Positions 30,408-40,800 of a stretch of 55,000 nucleotides of DNA are shown one piece after another. This DNA is from Symbiodinium natans (lineage: Eukaryota > Sar > Dinophyceae > Suessiales > Symbiodiniaceae). The notes under the pieces are model-generated. The model was not told the DNA's origin. It worked only from the letters and a program-made list of their open reading frames with translations, and made no database searches. Each line of letters starts with the position of its first letter. Position 1 is the first letter of the stretch. Both the position numbers and the translations under genes were made by a program. Location of the stretch: assembly GCA_905221605.1 (NCBI GenBank), contig CAJNDS010002100.1, positions 1 through 55,000 on the forward strand, written 5' to 3'.

Positions 30408-31864
30408 CTACAGCGCCTCCCGTTGCTGCGGGATGTCCCATAGAACCAAGGCTGGATGTCCACTGGGCGCCACCCCGCCCAGTATGGCCCAGGCACTGAA
30501 GTCCTTGCTTTGGGGGGTTTAGGGTTTAGGGTTTAGGGTTAGGGGTTTGGGGTTTGGGGTTTAGGGTTTGGGGTTTGGGGTTTGGGGTTTGGGGTTTGGG
30601 GTTTGGGGTTTGGGGTTTGGGGTTTGGGGTTCAATCTTGTGAAAGCCACGGCACGCCCTAAGTTCGATAAGCTCGACAGCCAAGTCCTGAACCCACCCTG
30701 AACCGTCAGCATTTACCAGGTGCACAACCTGCTTCAACCTTAGCTGGCATACTCCGGCACTTTTGAAAACCCTAGATCCCTCAAAAGTCTCAAAACAATA
30801 CCAAGCCAAAACACCAAGGGCCCCCAAACCCTGAATCCTGAATCCCAACAGTAAACCCTAAAACCCCCCCAAAGGCCCGTTGTCCGTGAGGAAGCAGCCA
30901 GCAGAGAGGAGCCCGGAACCCGCCGTGCCCAGGCGAAGGCTCTCACTGCACTGGCGCAAGTCCTGAGCGGTTTAGGGTTTAGGGCTTAGGGTTTAGGGTT
31001 CAGGGTTTAGGGTCTAGGGTTTAGGGATTAGGGATTAGGGCTTCGGGTTTCGGGTTTCGGGTTTGGGCTTTGGGGTTTAGGGGGGGGCCTTGCGCTCATA
31101 GAGCCCACCACCCCCTTCAATAAGGAACATGCGGAGGGTCTCATAGAGTTCGAAAGGCAGACTCCTCAAATAGAGGAGTTTGGGCTGGTTGAGTAAGGCT
31201 TGGGGGCCTTGAGAAACGAAATACCGAAGACGCGGCCTGAAGATGATGTCTCCTGCGAAAGGAGCCTCTTCTCAAAATGGTGTTGAGTGTCCCACACACT
31301 TGAGAAGCACACACAGTGCCTGCAGTGTTCGTTCTGACTGGAGCGCAAGCTGCGCGCAGGATTCTTTCGCAAAGATGAAGAGCTTCGCTAAGCTGCCCAA
31401 GCACTAAAGCACTGCTGTCTTCATGTCACACACGCTCACTTAGGGGTCCTTAGTATGATTTGGGATGTATCCCTTAAAGGGTCTGAAGCCCTTTCAGTCC
31501 CTCTCTGAAAGACTAGACCTAAATCCTAAGCATTACATCCCCAACCCGAAGCCCTAAACCCTAAACCCTAAACCCTAAACCCTAAACCCTAAACCCTAAA
31601 CCCTAAACCCTAAACCCTAAACCCTAAACCCTAAACCCTAAACCCTAAACCCTAAACCCTAAACCCTAACCCGAAAGCCTAAACCCTAACCCGAAAGCAC
31701 TAAACCCTAAACCCCAAGCCCCGAACCGAAACCCTAGACCCGAAACTCGAAACCCTGAACTCTAAACCTCAAACCCTGAGAAGGCCGGCTGCTTCGTTGG
31801 CGCGGACAAGGAGCCCAGAGGCGGAGCTCCCCACGGTCGTCCAGGGCGGCCGCGTAGGTGCAGC
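30408..31864 (-). CDS. Proposed multi-exon gene (3' part), possibly WD40-type
   Basis: Exon-like segments on the minus strand: 31864-31775 (contains CTYAALDDRGELRLWAPC), 31403-31296 (36 codons, LGSLAKLFIFAKESCAQLAL), 31184-31112 (PKLLYLRSLPFELYETLRMF), about 30962-30871 (SESLRLGTAGSGLLSAGCFL), 30728-30633 (VVHLVNADGSGWVQDLAVEL) and 30503-30408 (GVAPSGHPALVLWDIPQQRE, then TAG). Segments 2 and 3 join at phase 0 by a 111-nt GT-AG intron, and the last two join at phase 0 through a GA donor. The GELRLW and ALVLWDI endings resemble WD40 blades, which is the only functional hint. Phase between the other segments is not fixed and an exon may be missing. Introns hold CCCTAAA or TTTGGGG arrays. Confidence 0.45.
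30515..30630 (+). repeat. TTTGGGG variant array
   Basis: After a few TTTAGGG units, about 12 consecutive TTTGGGG units, inside a proposed intron. Confidence 0.95.
30970..31095 (+). repeat. Degenerate telomere-like array
   Basis: TTTAGGG with TTCAGGG, ATTAGGG and TTTCGGG variants. Confidence 0.9.
31550..31770 (-). repeat. Telomere-like array (CCCTAAA)n
   Basis: About 17 near-perfect units, then a degenerate tail with CCCGAAA. The stretch 31430-31549 before it has GGGATGTATCCCTTAAAGGG, a possible family 2 relic. Confidence 0.95.
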
Positions 31865-32062
31865 CTGGGGTTAGGGTTTAGGGTTTAGGGTTTAGGGTTT
31901 AGGGTTTAGGGTTTAGGGTTTAGGGTTTGAGGTTTGGGGTTTGGGGTTTGGGGTTTGGGGTTTGCGGTTTGGGGTTTGGGGTTTGGGGTTTAAGGTTTGG
32001 GGTTTGGGGTTTGGGGTTTGGGGTTTGGGGTTTGGGGTTTGGGGTTTGGGGTTTGGGGTTTA
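31865..32062 (+). repeat. TTTAGGG array passing into a TTTGGGG array
   Basis: About eight TTTAGGG units followed by about 19 TTTGGGG units. A sharp change of variant inside one array. Confidence 0.95.
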
Positions 32063-33220
32063 TAGGGGCCCGAAGAATTAGAATAAGGCCTTAGGGGTCA
32101 TTATAGTATATTTAATTACGAAGGAACCACAAGGGAATACTAGTAGTAATTATTCCGACCCCTATATTAAGGGGTTCAGGCGTAGGGCTTAGATGGCGCC
32201 CCAACACGCCCAGGGGTGTGTGGGGGGAAGGGGGTGGGGCGGCGTATCTCGTGTCGGCATATTCTCGACTGTGGATTCCAACAACCAGAAACGGCGAGTC
32301 GGTTCATTCTACCCCTGCTTGCGCAAGCATCCACTCAACTTTTCTCCGACAAGAAGGTTTTTCGCTTCGGAAACGGTTTTGTAGAGCTTAGTCGATTTAG
32401 CAGAGCTCAGTAGAGGGTGTAGTAAAGGGTTGAGTAGAGGTTTAGTAGAGGGGTTTCGTACAATGCCCAGCAAACCCAGGAGACATGTTTGGGTCAAGCG
32501 TATCAGGTCGTTCGGCTTAGGCTTAGGGTTTCTTTATAGTTCATGTGAATCACAGAAGGGAGACGGGGTACCCCACGGGTTACTGCACCGGCACTGGAGG
32601 TGCAGGTGCAGCTTACGCTTACGCAACCTTGTTAGGCTGGCATAGTAGCTCAAAGCGATGGTGTGAATCGCTGCAGGATGAAGTTCTGGGCCCAGGCACC
32701 CTAGAAAAGGGTTGGTACGGCTTACGCAGGCCTGGGTGTAATTTAGGGTTTGGGGTTCAGGGTCTAGAGGTTTGAAGTTAGGGGCCTTGGGAGGCTTAGG
32801 GGTTTAGGTGGGTTTTAGGATTTAGGAGGGTTAGCTGTTTTGGGGCTTCGGGAGGCAAACACTACTGGCAACATCTTCGAGTTCCCAGCAGACCAACAAC
32901 ACACATATCTGATAGATAGATAGATAGATAGATTATATTTCTAGATAGATTATATTTCTATTTATATATACATATATATATATATATGTATTTATATTTT
33001 GTTTATTTATTATACGGAGGTTTAGGGGTTCGGGGCTTAGGGACAAAGCTTAGGGAGGTGTAGGGGAATAGGCTTTTGGGAAGCCCTTGAACCCCAAACC
33101 CTAGACCCGACACCCGAAACCCAAGCCGAGGGTCCCGAGGCTGAGGAGGTCGCGTCCGACAGCGCGCAGGCAATCGCAACTCCGTCCAACTCACGATCCA
33201 GCCTCGGGGAGAGCCGACGG
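32063..33220. other. Unique 1.15-kb stretch with microsatellites, no gene resolved
   Basis: Open frames occur at 32193-32500 on both strands, with GTAGAG/TTAGTAGAG-type repeats at 32385-32455. (GATA)n and (TA)n microsatellites lie at 32910-33010. Short degenerate heptamers occur at 32740-32850. No product recognised. Confidence 0.4.
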
Positions 33221-33322
33221 TTGGGATGTTCCCCCTTATACTCACAGCTCCTTAATAGGGATTCTAGTACCCCTTATTGCAATCCCTATTAAGGACTGTT
33301 GGTCTAAGGGGGAACATCCCAA
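33221..33322. mobile_element. MITE-like element, family 2, 18-bp perfect inverted repeats
   Basis: TTGGGATGTTCCCCCTTA at 33221-33238 is exactly complementary to 33305-33322. Same family as 7918-8013, with a diverged interior that still folds back (AATAGGGATT / AATCCCTATT). Confidence 0.85.
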
Positions 33323-33459
33323 GTTTTGAGGAGTCTAGGGGCTTAAAGACCGGCCAGAAGATGGATTCTACTATTCTTCTTGCGTCGGTTGTGCCTGTAA
33401 CTGCGACTGCTGCTGCCACGACGAAGTTTCGGGGGGGAGCCTCCAAAAGCGCCTAACAG

Positions 33460-34146
33460 CCACGTCCCTAAGCCCCAAGCACTGGCTGCCCGCTGCGGCG
33501 GTCCCAAGCCATCAGCCTTTCAGCGGCTCAGGGTCTAGGGCTTTTGGGTGTTCTTTCAAATTGTTGAAGGGTTTAGGGTTTAGGGTTTAGGGTTTAGGGT
33601 TCAGGGTTTAGGGTTCAGGGTTTTGGGTTTAGGGTTTAGGAACCCTACACCCTAACCCTCTAAACCCTGCCTCACACTCTAAAACCTGCGAAGGACGTGC
33701 TAGTATATTCCCCAAAGCTTCAATTAGGATTTCTACTCCCGCATGTGAATAAGGCGTCACAGGACCAGAAGCGCAAAGAAGCTTGTCAAGAACGGGTTTG
33801 GGTGGAGCGTCATCAGCTAAACAAACCGGGATGGTGGTTCGGCGATGTTCGGGGATGTTGAAATTTAGGGTTTAGGGTTTAGGGTTTAGGGTTTAGGGTT
33901 TAGGGTTTAGGGTTTAGGGTTTAGGGTTTAAGGTTTAGGGTTTAGGGTTCACGTGGACTTGGGGAGTCAATAGGGGCTTGGGGTTTCGGGACCGACCTCA
34001 GAGTAGCTTAGCTTGGTGGTCAACTGCTCGCTGGCTTTCTCAACATTGGCGGTGCCATTCGCGAGCACATCAGGCAAACAAATGGAATGAAGGCAACTGT
34101 TGGACCCTCACAGACTTTCTCTCTCACCATCCCAGAACACTCCTAA
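33460..34146 (+). CDS. Proposed 3-exon gene (3' part), unknown function
   Basis: Exons 33460-33532, 33718-33846 and 34012-34146 join at phase 0 with GT donors (the first is GTCTAGGG) and AG acceptors; the last ends TAA. Translations contain PKPQALAARCGGPKPSAFQR, QERVWVERHQLNKPGWWFGD and LLAGFLNIGGAIREHIRQTN. Intron 2 holds the TTTAGGG array 33866-33948 and intron 1 holds 33568-33650. At least 111 residues. An ATG at 33361 could be the start, but its phase does not fit without another intron. No domain recognised. Confidence 0.5.
33568..33948 (+). repeat. Telomere-like arrays in proposed introns
   Basis: TTTAGGG/TTCAGGG at 33568-33640 and near-perfect TTTAGGG at 33866-33948. Confidence 0.9.
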
Positions 34147-34394
34147 ATCCTAGACCTAAAACCCCCAAACCCTACTGCCCTACAGCCCCAAATTCCGCCA
34201 ACCCTATAAAAACCCAAAAGCCCTCCAACCCCAAAACCTCAAAGGGGCCAGAAAGCCCCAAAACCCTCCAACCCCTAAAAACCATGAAGCCCTCCAAGCC
34301 ACAATAAGAAAGCCCTAGATCCCTCCAACCCTGCAACCCATCAAATGCCCCATATGCCCCCAAAGGCTGCCCTAAACCCTAAACCATAAACCCT
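34147..34394 (-). repeat. Degenerate CCCCAAAA-type repeats and short CCCTAAA array
   Basis: Loose CCCCAACCCTATAAAAACCC-like sequence that ends in CCCTAAACCCTAAACC. The last five bases, CCCTA at 34390-34394, are one copy of the target-site duplication of the retrotransposon. Confidence 0.8.
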
Positions 34395-34624
34395 ATACGG
34401 GGGGCAACCGAAGGAGGACAGGGAACAAAACAGTCAGCCCCAACAGAAGCCCTTAATACCCCTGGAACAACCAACAACCGAACAACAAGACCCCAAACCA
34501 AGGGCACACTTTTTACGAAACCTTTGACCGCTGCGGTCATGGCTTGAGCCAAAGATTACCGGGTTCATTGACCCTTCAACTTCCAATACCAACTCCTTTC
34601 TACAATACCAATTGCAGCTCCGCA
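34395..34624 (-). repeat. 3' LTR of element 1
   Basis: 230 bp. Matches 44094-44322 and 48102-48330. On the element strand it follows directly after a purine tract. Confidence 0.95.
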
Positions 34625-34636
34625 CTCCCCCTGTCC
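34625..34636 (-). promoter_or_regulatory. Polypurine tract of element 1
   Basis: On the element strand GGACAGGGGGAG sits directly against the 3' LTR, the normal place for plus-strand priming. Just beyond, GTCCTAGGATTTCCTAGGAC is a near-perfect palindrome. Confidence 0.8.
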
Positions 34637-34809
34637 TAGGATTTCCTAGGACACATTGGAGGTGCAGATCTTTGGCCAAAAACCGCCATTTAGGCAGCAG
34701 CCAGCTGCTTGAAATGCACATTATGGTTTAACGTCATCCAGGACGAACCTTCAGCTCATTGGCTGAATCCTTTACCATTGAGGATTTCTTCACCTTGCAC
34801 TTGGAAAAT

Positions 34810-37800
34810 TCACGTTCCAGCGGCCCGTTCCTCACCAAGGAACTCAGCATTCACCACCCAGCCATCCTTGAGGCAATGCTTACAAAGCGTTTTAGCCCTG
34901 GGTTGTGAATATCGCAGAACATCACAGTCACTGCTTGCGTGCATACAGTTCCCACCCACTGCTGTATACAAAGTGGCACTCGCAGGAATAACCACCGCTT
35001 TCTTTATCCACAGCCATTTATACAGCCGTCGAAAGAGGCACCATGCCAGTTCCCAGAGTATAATTGCTGCCACCAAATATGCAACAAGGTCTGAATTGTT
35101 GACAACCATTTCAATACCTTGAGCCAGAACCATCACCGTAGACGTGTTGGCGACCTTGCACACCCCTTCTTCTGAGCAAAAGAATCCAGCCGTGGACACT
35201 TCTTCGCCACCAGTTGCCATCCCTTGCAGAGATGCAGCCACCATCATGACCGCCATTGCAAGCGAGGCTTTTTTCAAGTCAGTCCCTTGTACCAACAGTC
35301 GGAGACCCCAAAGTGCCTTTTGCTTTGCGTACACCTGTCCACTCATCAACTTAGTCAACAGGTCAGCGATCATATACTCACCGCGAAGATGCGCTATCAC
35401 CATATAACCACGGTCCACCAGAGACCTGACACCGGCTGCTCGAATTCTCAGGTGTCTTGTCCTCCAGCTTCCAGCAGGATATTGAATGATCGAGCACGTT
35501 GAAACCGAATCTGTATACAGCACTTTTTGCAGCGATTCTTCACCTGTTCCAACCAAAGCGGCAATTATAGGGGTGCACGACTGAATCATCGTTGCTCCCT
35601 CTATGGACGCATGTAATTCAGCTTCAGCTGTACTTAAAGCCACCGTTGATTGTCTTTGTGTTGCCCACATCACTGGACAGTCACCCCACACCACCACCGC
35701 TCCTGAGTGGCTCTTTTCGTTTTCACCTGCTGCAAAGCTGGCATCCGCGTAGGACTCCACCACCTTAACGCCTCGTCCATAACGCAACACCTCATTTCTT
35801 TCTTTTTCGCATGTTGCGATTGCTCCGAACGTCAAGCCTAACGTTGGAGTTGCAGCAAGGTATCGGAAAACCTCCTCAGCCTTTTTAACCACAAATCGCG
35901 GCCTTCGGGATGTCCACAAAGACAACTGGCTCGTGCAGAACGCCAAATCAGGTCGAGTTTTGATTGCCACCCAGAGGAACTCCCCTACGGCACCTTGAGC
36001 CGCTCGCAAGGAAGGAATATCCACCTCCTCTTCTTCACCTGGAGTTTCTTTCACCATTGGCAGGTTACTCCCTTTTCCAGTTTCATCGATCTGATACCCT
36101 CGTCGGTTCAGCAAATCTCTCACAAAGTCCTCCTGGTTGAGAAAGAAGCTGCCATTTCGATACCAGATTTGGACACCTAAAAACTTCAGGAATCCATCAC
36201 CGCAGCCTGGACCACAGAACTCGGGTTCAGAAGTTTTCCACTCCTTCCTAATCTGTTCCAAGGCCTCCCGGAGCACTGTCATAGTCCCAGCCATCAAAAA
36301 ATCATCCACGTAAAGACCCATTGTCCCTACCAACTTGCTTGCACCTTCCAGCTTCTCTTGCGCCATAATAAGGAACAGACTTGGGTCTGCATTGGACCTC
36401 TGAAAGCTCATTGCTTGTCCATCCTTTGACACCCAAGACATCCCTTGAAGACGTTGGTCTCGCCACTCCACCCATGCTGCAGGACTTTCGGCCAAACCGT
36501 ACAAGGCCTTCCTCACAATCCACCGCTCCTCCTTTGTGCAAAGACCCAATTTCACCGCCGCCCTTGGGGGCTGCACCACCACCAAACGCCCTTCTCTTTG
36601 CGCCCTATTCATCGGCGCCGTCAGAAAAGCTTTGGAAATGTCTAAGCCAGCGATGATCCACACCATATATGCTGCGTGCCTCACTTGACACCTGAATGTA
36701 GTTGAATCTAAACCTGGAGCGTACAGCGAGTGACGACTGAGTGACCTCGGCCCTTCATATTCTGTAGCTGCCGTTGACGAAATGAAGTTTCCACATGCAC
36801 AGATACGGGCACGTCGCCTCCCTGTCCCTTGCTTCCGGGTAAACACCACCAGACTGGGAACGTACTCAATCACCGGTGCATTAGGCTCTTCCGCCAATTT
36901 GTCCAGCTTTTCTTGAGTTGTTGGTTCCACCACCTCCAACTCTTTCACCAAAGACGTCACCTCGTCCGACAATGATTCCCTCCACTTTTCCAGCTCTTGC
37001 ATGGCTTCTTGTGTAGGGATTGTTTTTGTTTGCAGGAACTCAACCTCCTCTGCTGCCTCAAGCGCGGTATTTTCTTGTACCATTTGCTGAACTTGAGCTG
37101 CTTTGACCAAAAACTTCGATAGCTGTTCCTCAGCCCTTTTTGCTTTAACCAGCCATTCTCTAGTCTCTGATCCTTTTTCTTCACTCGACTCATTGGCCGA
37201 TCCATGGAACTCGTCCAAGATGCAACATTCCTGTTCAGCAATTAGGCGTCGAATACTCAAATGCTCTTCTAGAGCCCATTGATGCGCTTCGAACACAGCG
37301 TAGTCGACTTCTTCTGCAAGGTCGTCCAGCGAGGTCTCTTTCAACGTCATTTTTAACCACTTCTTTTTTCCACCTTCTTCAGCCTGTGGTTCCGGAAGAG
37401 GAAACTTGCATTGGAGAAGATAGCACCTATCCTTGTAGCTCAAACGCTCCATAAAAACAGGTGTGTACCCTGTCAAGGATACCCTGTTTCCTTTCCAAGG
37501 CATAGGGCCATGCAGCTTCCTCGGAAAGAACGACATGAAGTTCCAGTGGATATCCACCAATTTTCCAGGTAGGACTTTCTTCCCATAAGATTGCTCCACC
37601 ACTTCAGCTCCTTCCTCTAAAACCTTTTCATCCTCAACCCACAGCTGACCATCTTTATAGTCACCAAAGCCACACACAGAATTGCAGCAATGTTTTTCAT
37701 TGTGACTATCCCTATGCAATGACACCGGAGCATTGCACGAGATCTGAAGAGCAGAAAATTTGGCTTCAGGATTGTGGTGCCTCACGAATGATGCCAAATA

Positions 37801-40800
37801 ACGACATAGCCATGGTCTTCGATGAGTCTCTTTTGTGATACCACACACTCCGCCATGAGTATAGTGGCCCAACACCAGAGCTCGCGTACTTGTACACCAA
37901 TTGTTGATACCACCTCTTCGATTCACCCTCTTTGGGTATACAATCCCTTCCAAAAGCTCCTCACAGTCCACGTAATCATACATAGACCTTTCATACATTG
38001 ACTTGGCTTTTTGCTCTTCTTTTTCCAACTGTGTTCCATCCTCAGCAGTCTCACTTTTGCAGACCAAATAAGCATTTTCATGAGGAGAACAGCAAGTCGG
38101 CCAATACTCATCACCAGGAACATTGTCCTCAACATCTGCATTTTCTTCCAGCTCCCCCAGACCCTGCATGTCATCCTCGAAAATTTCTAAGGGCGGACTC
38201 TCCCCCCGCTTGCGAAGCAAGCGCAAGGAGCCCACATGACCACGCAGTGAAGAGGCCGGGCTTTTTTCATTTAACCGATGACGAACTGGAGGATCGCGAG
38301 GCGGAGGTAAAGGAGGACCTTCCTCATCAGCGAACCGAAGCGCCGGTTTTTTCCCCTTGAGACGATGCTCTGGAGGAGAAGGCTCCTGTTCTTCTACCAC
38401 CCCTTCCAGCTCCAATTCAGGCGGTTCCTTTATATTGGAAAAAATCGTAGTGCAGGGAAATAACACCAGTTCATCCGGATCTTTTGCAGTCCCTTGAGCT
38501 TCCACCCAATAACCACCAGGTAGGTCATCGCATGGACCCAAAAGAAGCGCAGGCTGCGTACGATCGACCCATTGCCGACCTTTCTTTGTTCCATCCGGAC
38601 CCAGCAACTCCCACGGACGACGTTTGACTTGAATCTGAGCACCAAAGGGAAGCAATGCTTTAGGATTCAACCCCAACTCCCTTTCAGCTTTCTGCCACCG
38701 TAACATTGACCAATGGCGAGCAGCCAGTGCCCAGTACGCCGGCCCGAGTCGCGCCTCCTTTAAGAGCGACCTGACACCACGTTTGAATAAACCCACACAT
38801 GCTTCAGCGCGCCCATTTGTTTGCGGGACTCCAGGATCACCAGTGGTCCTATATATCAGACGAGTTTCACAAAAGGACCGGAAGCGTGCATTGACAAACT
38901 CCCCCGCTCGATCTGAGTGGATTCTCAACACCGGATACCCATGTCTCTGCAAGCGCACCATCATTCTTTGAACTGCCGATAAAACAGTTGTTTGCTGTTT
39001 GTCCACAATCGGCTCCACCATAACGAAGTTGATCATACGGACCGGTTGGGTCAAGTGGTCCTTCAGTTCCTTCCAGGATTTTTCAGAAGCTTGAATTTTC
39101 AACACCTCTGCCTCCAGAACTGGCGCAGGTTCCACCGGTGCAGAGTCTTCCTCCTCGAAGTTAGCGACTGTATCGCCTAACCATTCTCCAACACCAGCAC
39201 CATCATCTACCACCTGATCTTCCACCTCATCCGCATCTTCCTCCTTTTCTGGAGGGCGACCCACATTGGGATCCAACATTGGAAATTGATACACACCAAT
39301 AACAGCGTGTCGTGGCTTCTGCTGGTGAGCATCCTTTGAACACTTGTATGGACCCGCTAAGTCCAATGATAAAGTGTAAGCATCCCCATGCTTTCGCCTC
39401 AAATGGCGACGCTCTTTTCCAGCAGCAGACACACAGATTTGACAATCACGTCTGAAGGGGATATGCCCCCTTAGGCAATGGTCACGGAAAGCTCGCTCCT
39501 CAGCTGTTAACCTCCGTAACGTTCCCTCTCGTTCCTCCTTTTTTGACACCGCAGTTTCCCGTTCAGCATCGCTCTCCTGCAACCATTGTGCCAACCTGTG
39601 ATGTATTCTTTTTACCAATCCAAACGCCCATCGCGCCCATACGGAGGATTGTCCAATACGCTCTTCCAGGGTAGAAGCGAATGTTGCTGACCACGGAACA
39701 ACCACGCGAACCTGTTCCAACGATTCCCATAGTTCCATATCAGACACCAGGAAAGTCGTAGGTTTCACCAGAGCATGTCCCAATGCTCCTTGATCAAAGT
39801 GTGCAGCGTACATTCCATAACGCCCACAAAAGCTTTTCACCTCTGGCCAACTCCAGAAGGTAGGACTTGAGAGCCCTTCCTGAGAACCATCCACCAGATC
39901 CTCAGCACTCAAGACCGTTTTGCCGTTCTGAGAGAAATCTTTCCCTATGAGTTCAGGGTCCCCAGGGCTTTCCATGCCAAAGAAGACAGAACTCCCATTG
40001 ATGACTTCAGCAGTTCCACACCTTGAATGCACCGCCACGTCATATAGGAAAAGCATCTTCAGAAGTAAAACACCATCCTTTTGAGCTAATTCTTGATGTG
40101 GCCAAGGAAGACTTTTTAACCCCAACCGTTCAGGCCCACAGCGTCGGCGTAATACAGGTGGACCACCGTCTTCACCTCTCAACCTTGACACTGTCCTGCA
40201 TGGAGGTCCTCCCACCACAGCAACCACCTTTCCTTCAGCCGCCAGATGCAGAAGATACTTCCAGACGCTCGAATTATGTAGGTCACCGCCTTTTGTCAAA
40301 TCCAGCTCCAGTACCTCCACATCCCGACTGGGAAAATGCCATTTTTGTTTCCCCGAAAATAGGTGTACCACCACCCTTTTTGCTCGTGCCAGCCGTCTCC
40401 TTTTATGACGGTTGAAAGGCAACGCCGCAATATCTCCACGTGGCAACAGCTCCATCAGCATATTTTCTGGTATATCCCCATAATACCACCGAAGAAATCT
40501 CCAGCATGCCTGGACGAACTCCTCCTCATTCGCTGACGCTGTCCGCGCTGCGCTTTGCAACGACGTTTTTACAGCCACCTCGTTGTCCGTATTCGGACAC
40601 CCTTGAACCATACGTGCCACCTTCAAAGCTTGCTTTGGTGAGCACCAATCCATTTCATCAATGATCTGAAGCGCCACCTCCTTTTCCAAACAAGGGCACC
40701 CATTCAGATCACGAACGCGAAGTTCCCCCAGAACAGGATGTGAGGCTGTGCACTTGCCACCACGCCACTGAACTCTGAGACCAACCAAGGCGCTCGCTTT

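Noticed and set aside
34860-35290. Envelope-like gene fused to the polyprotein
   Set aside because: The membrane helix is followed by a zinc-cluster tail and there is no sizeable ectodomain, so an envelope call is not supported.
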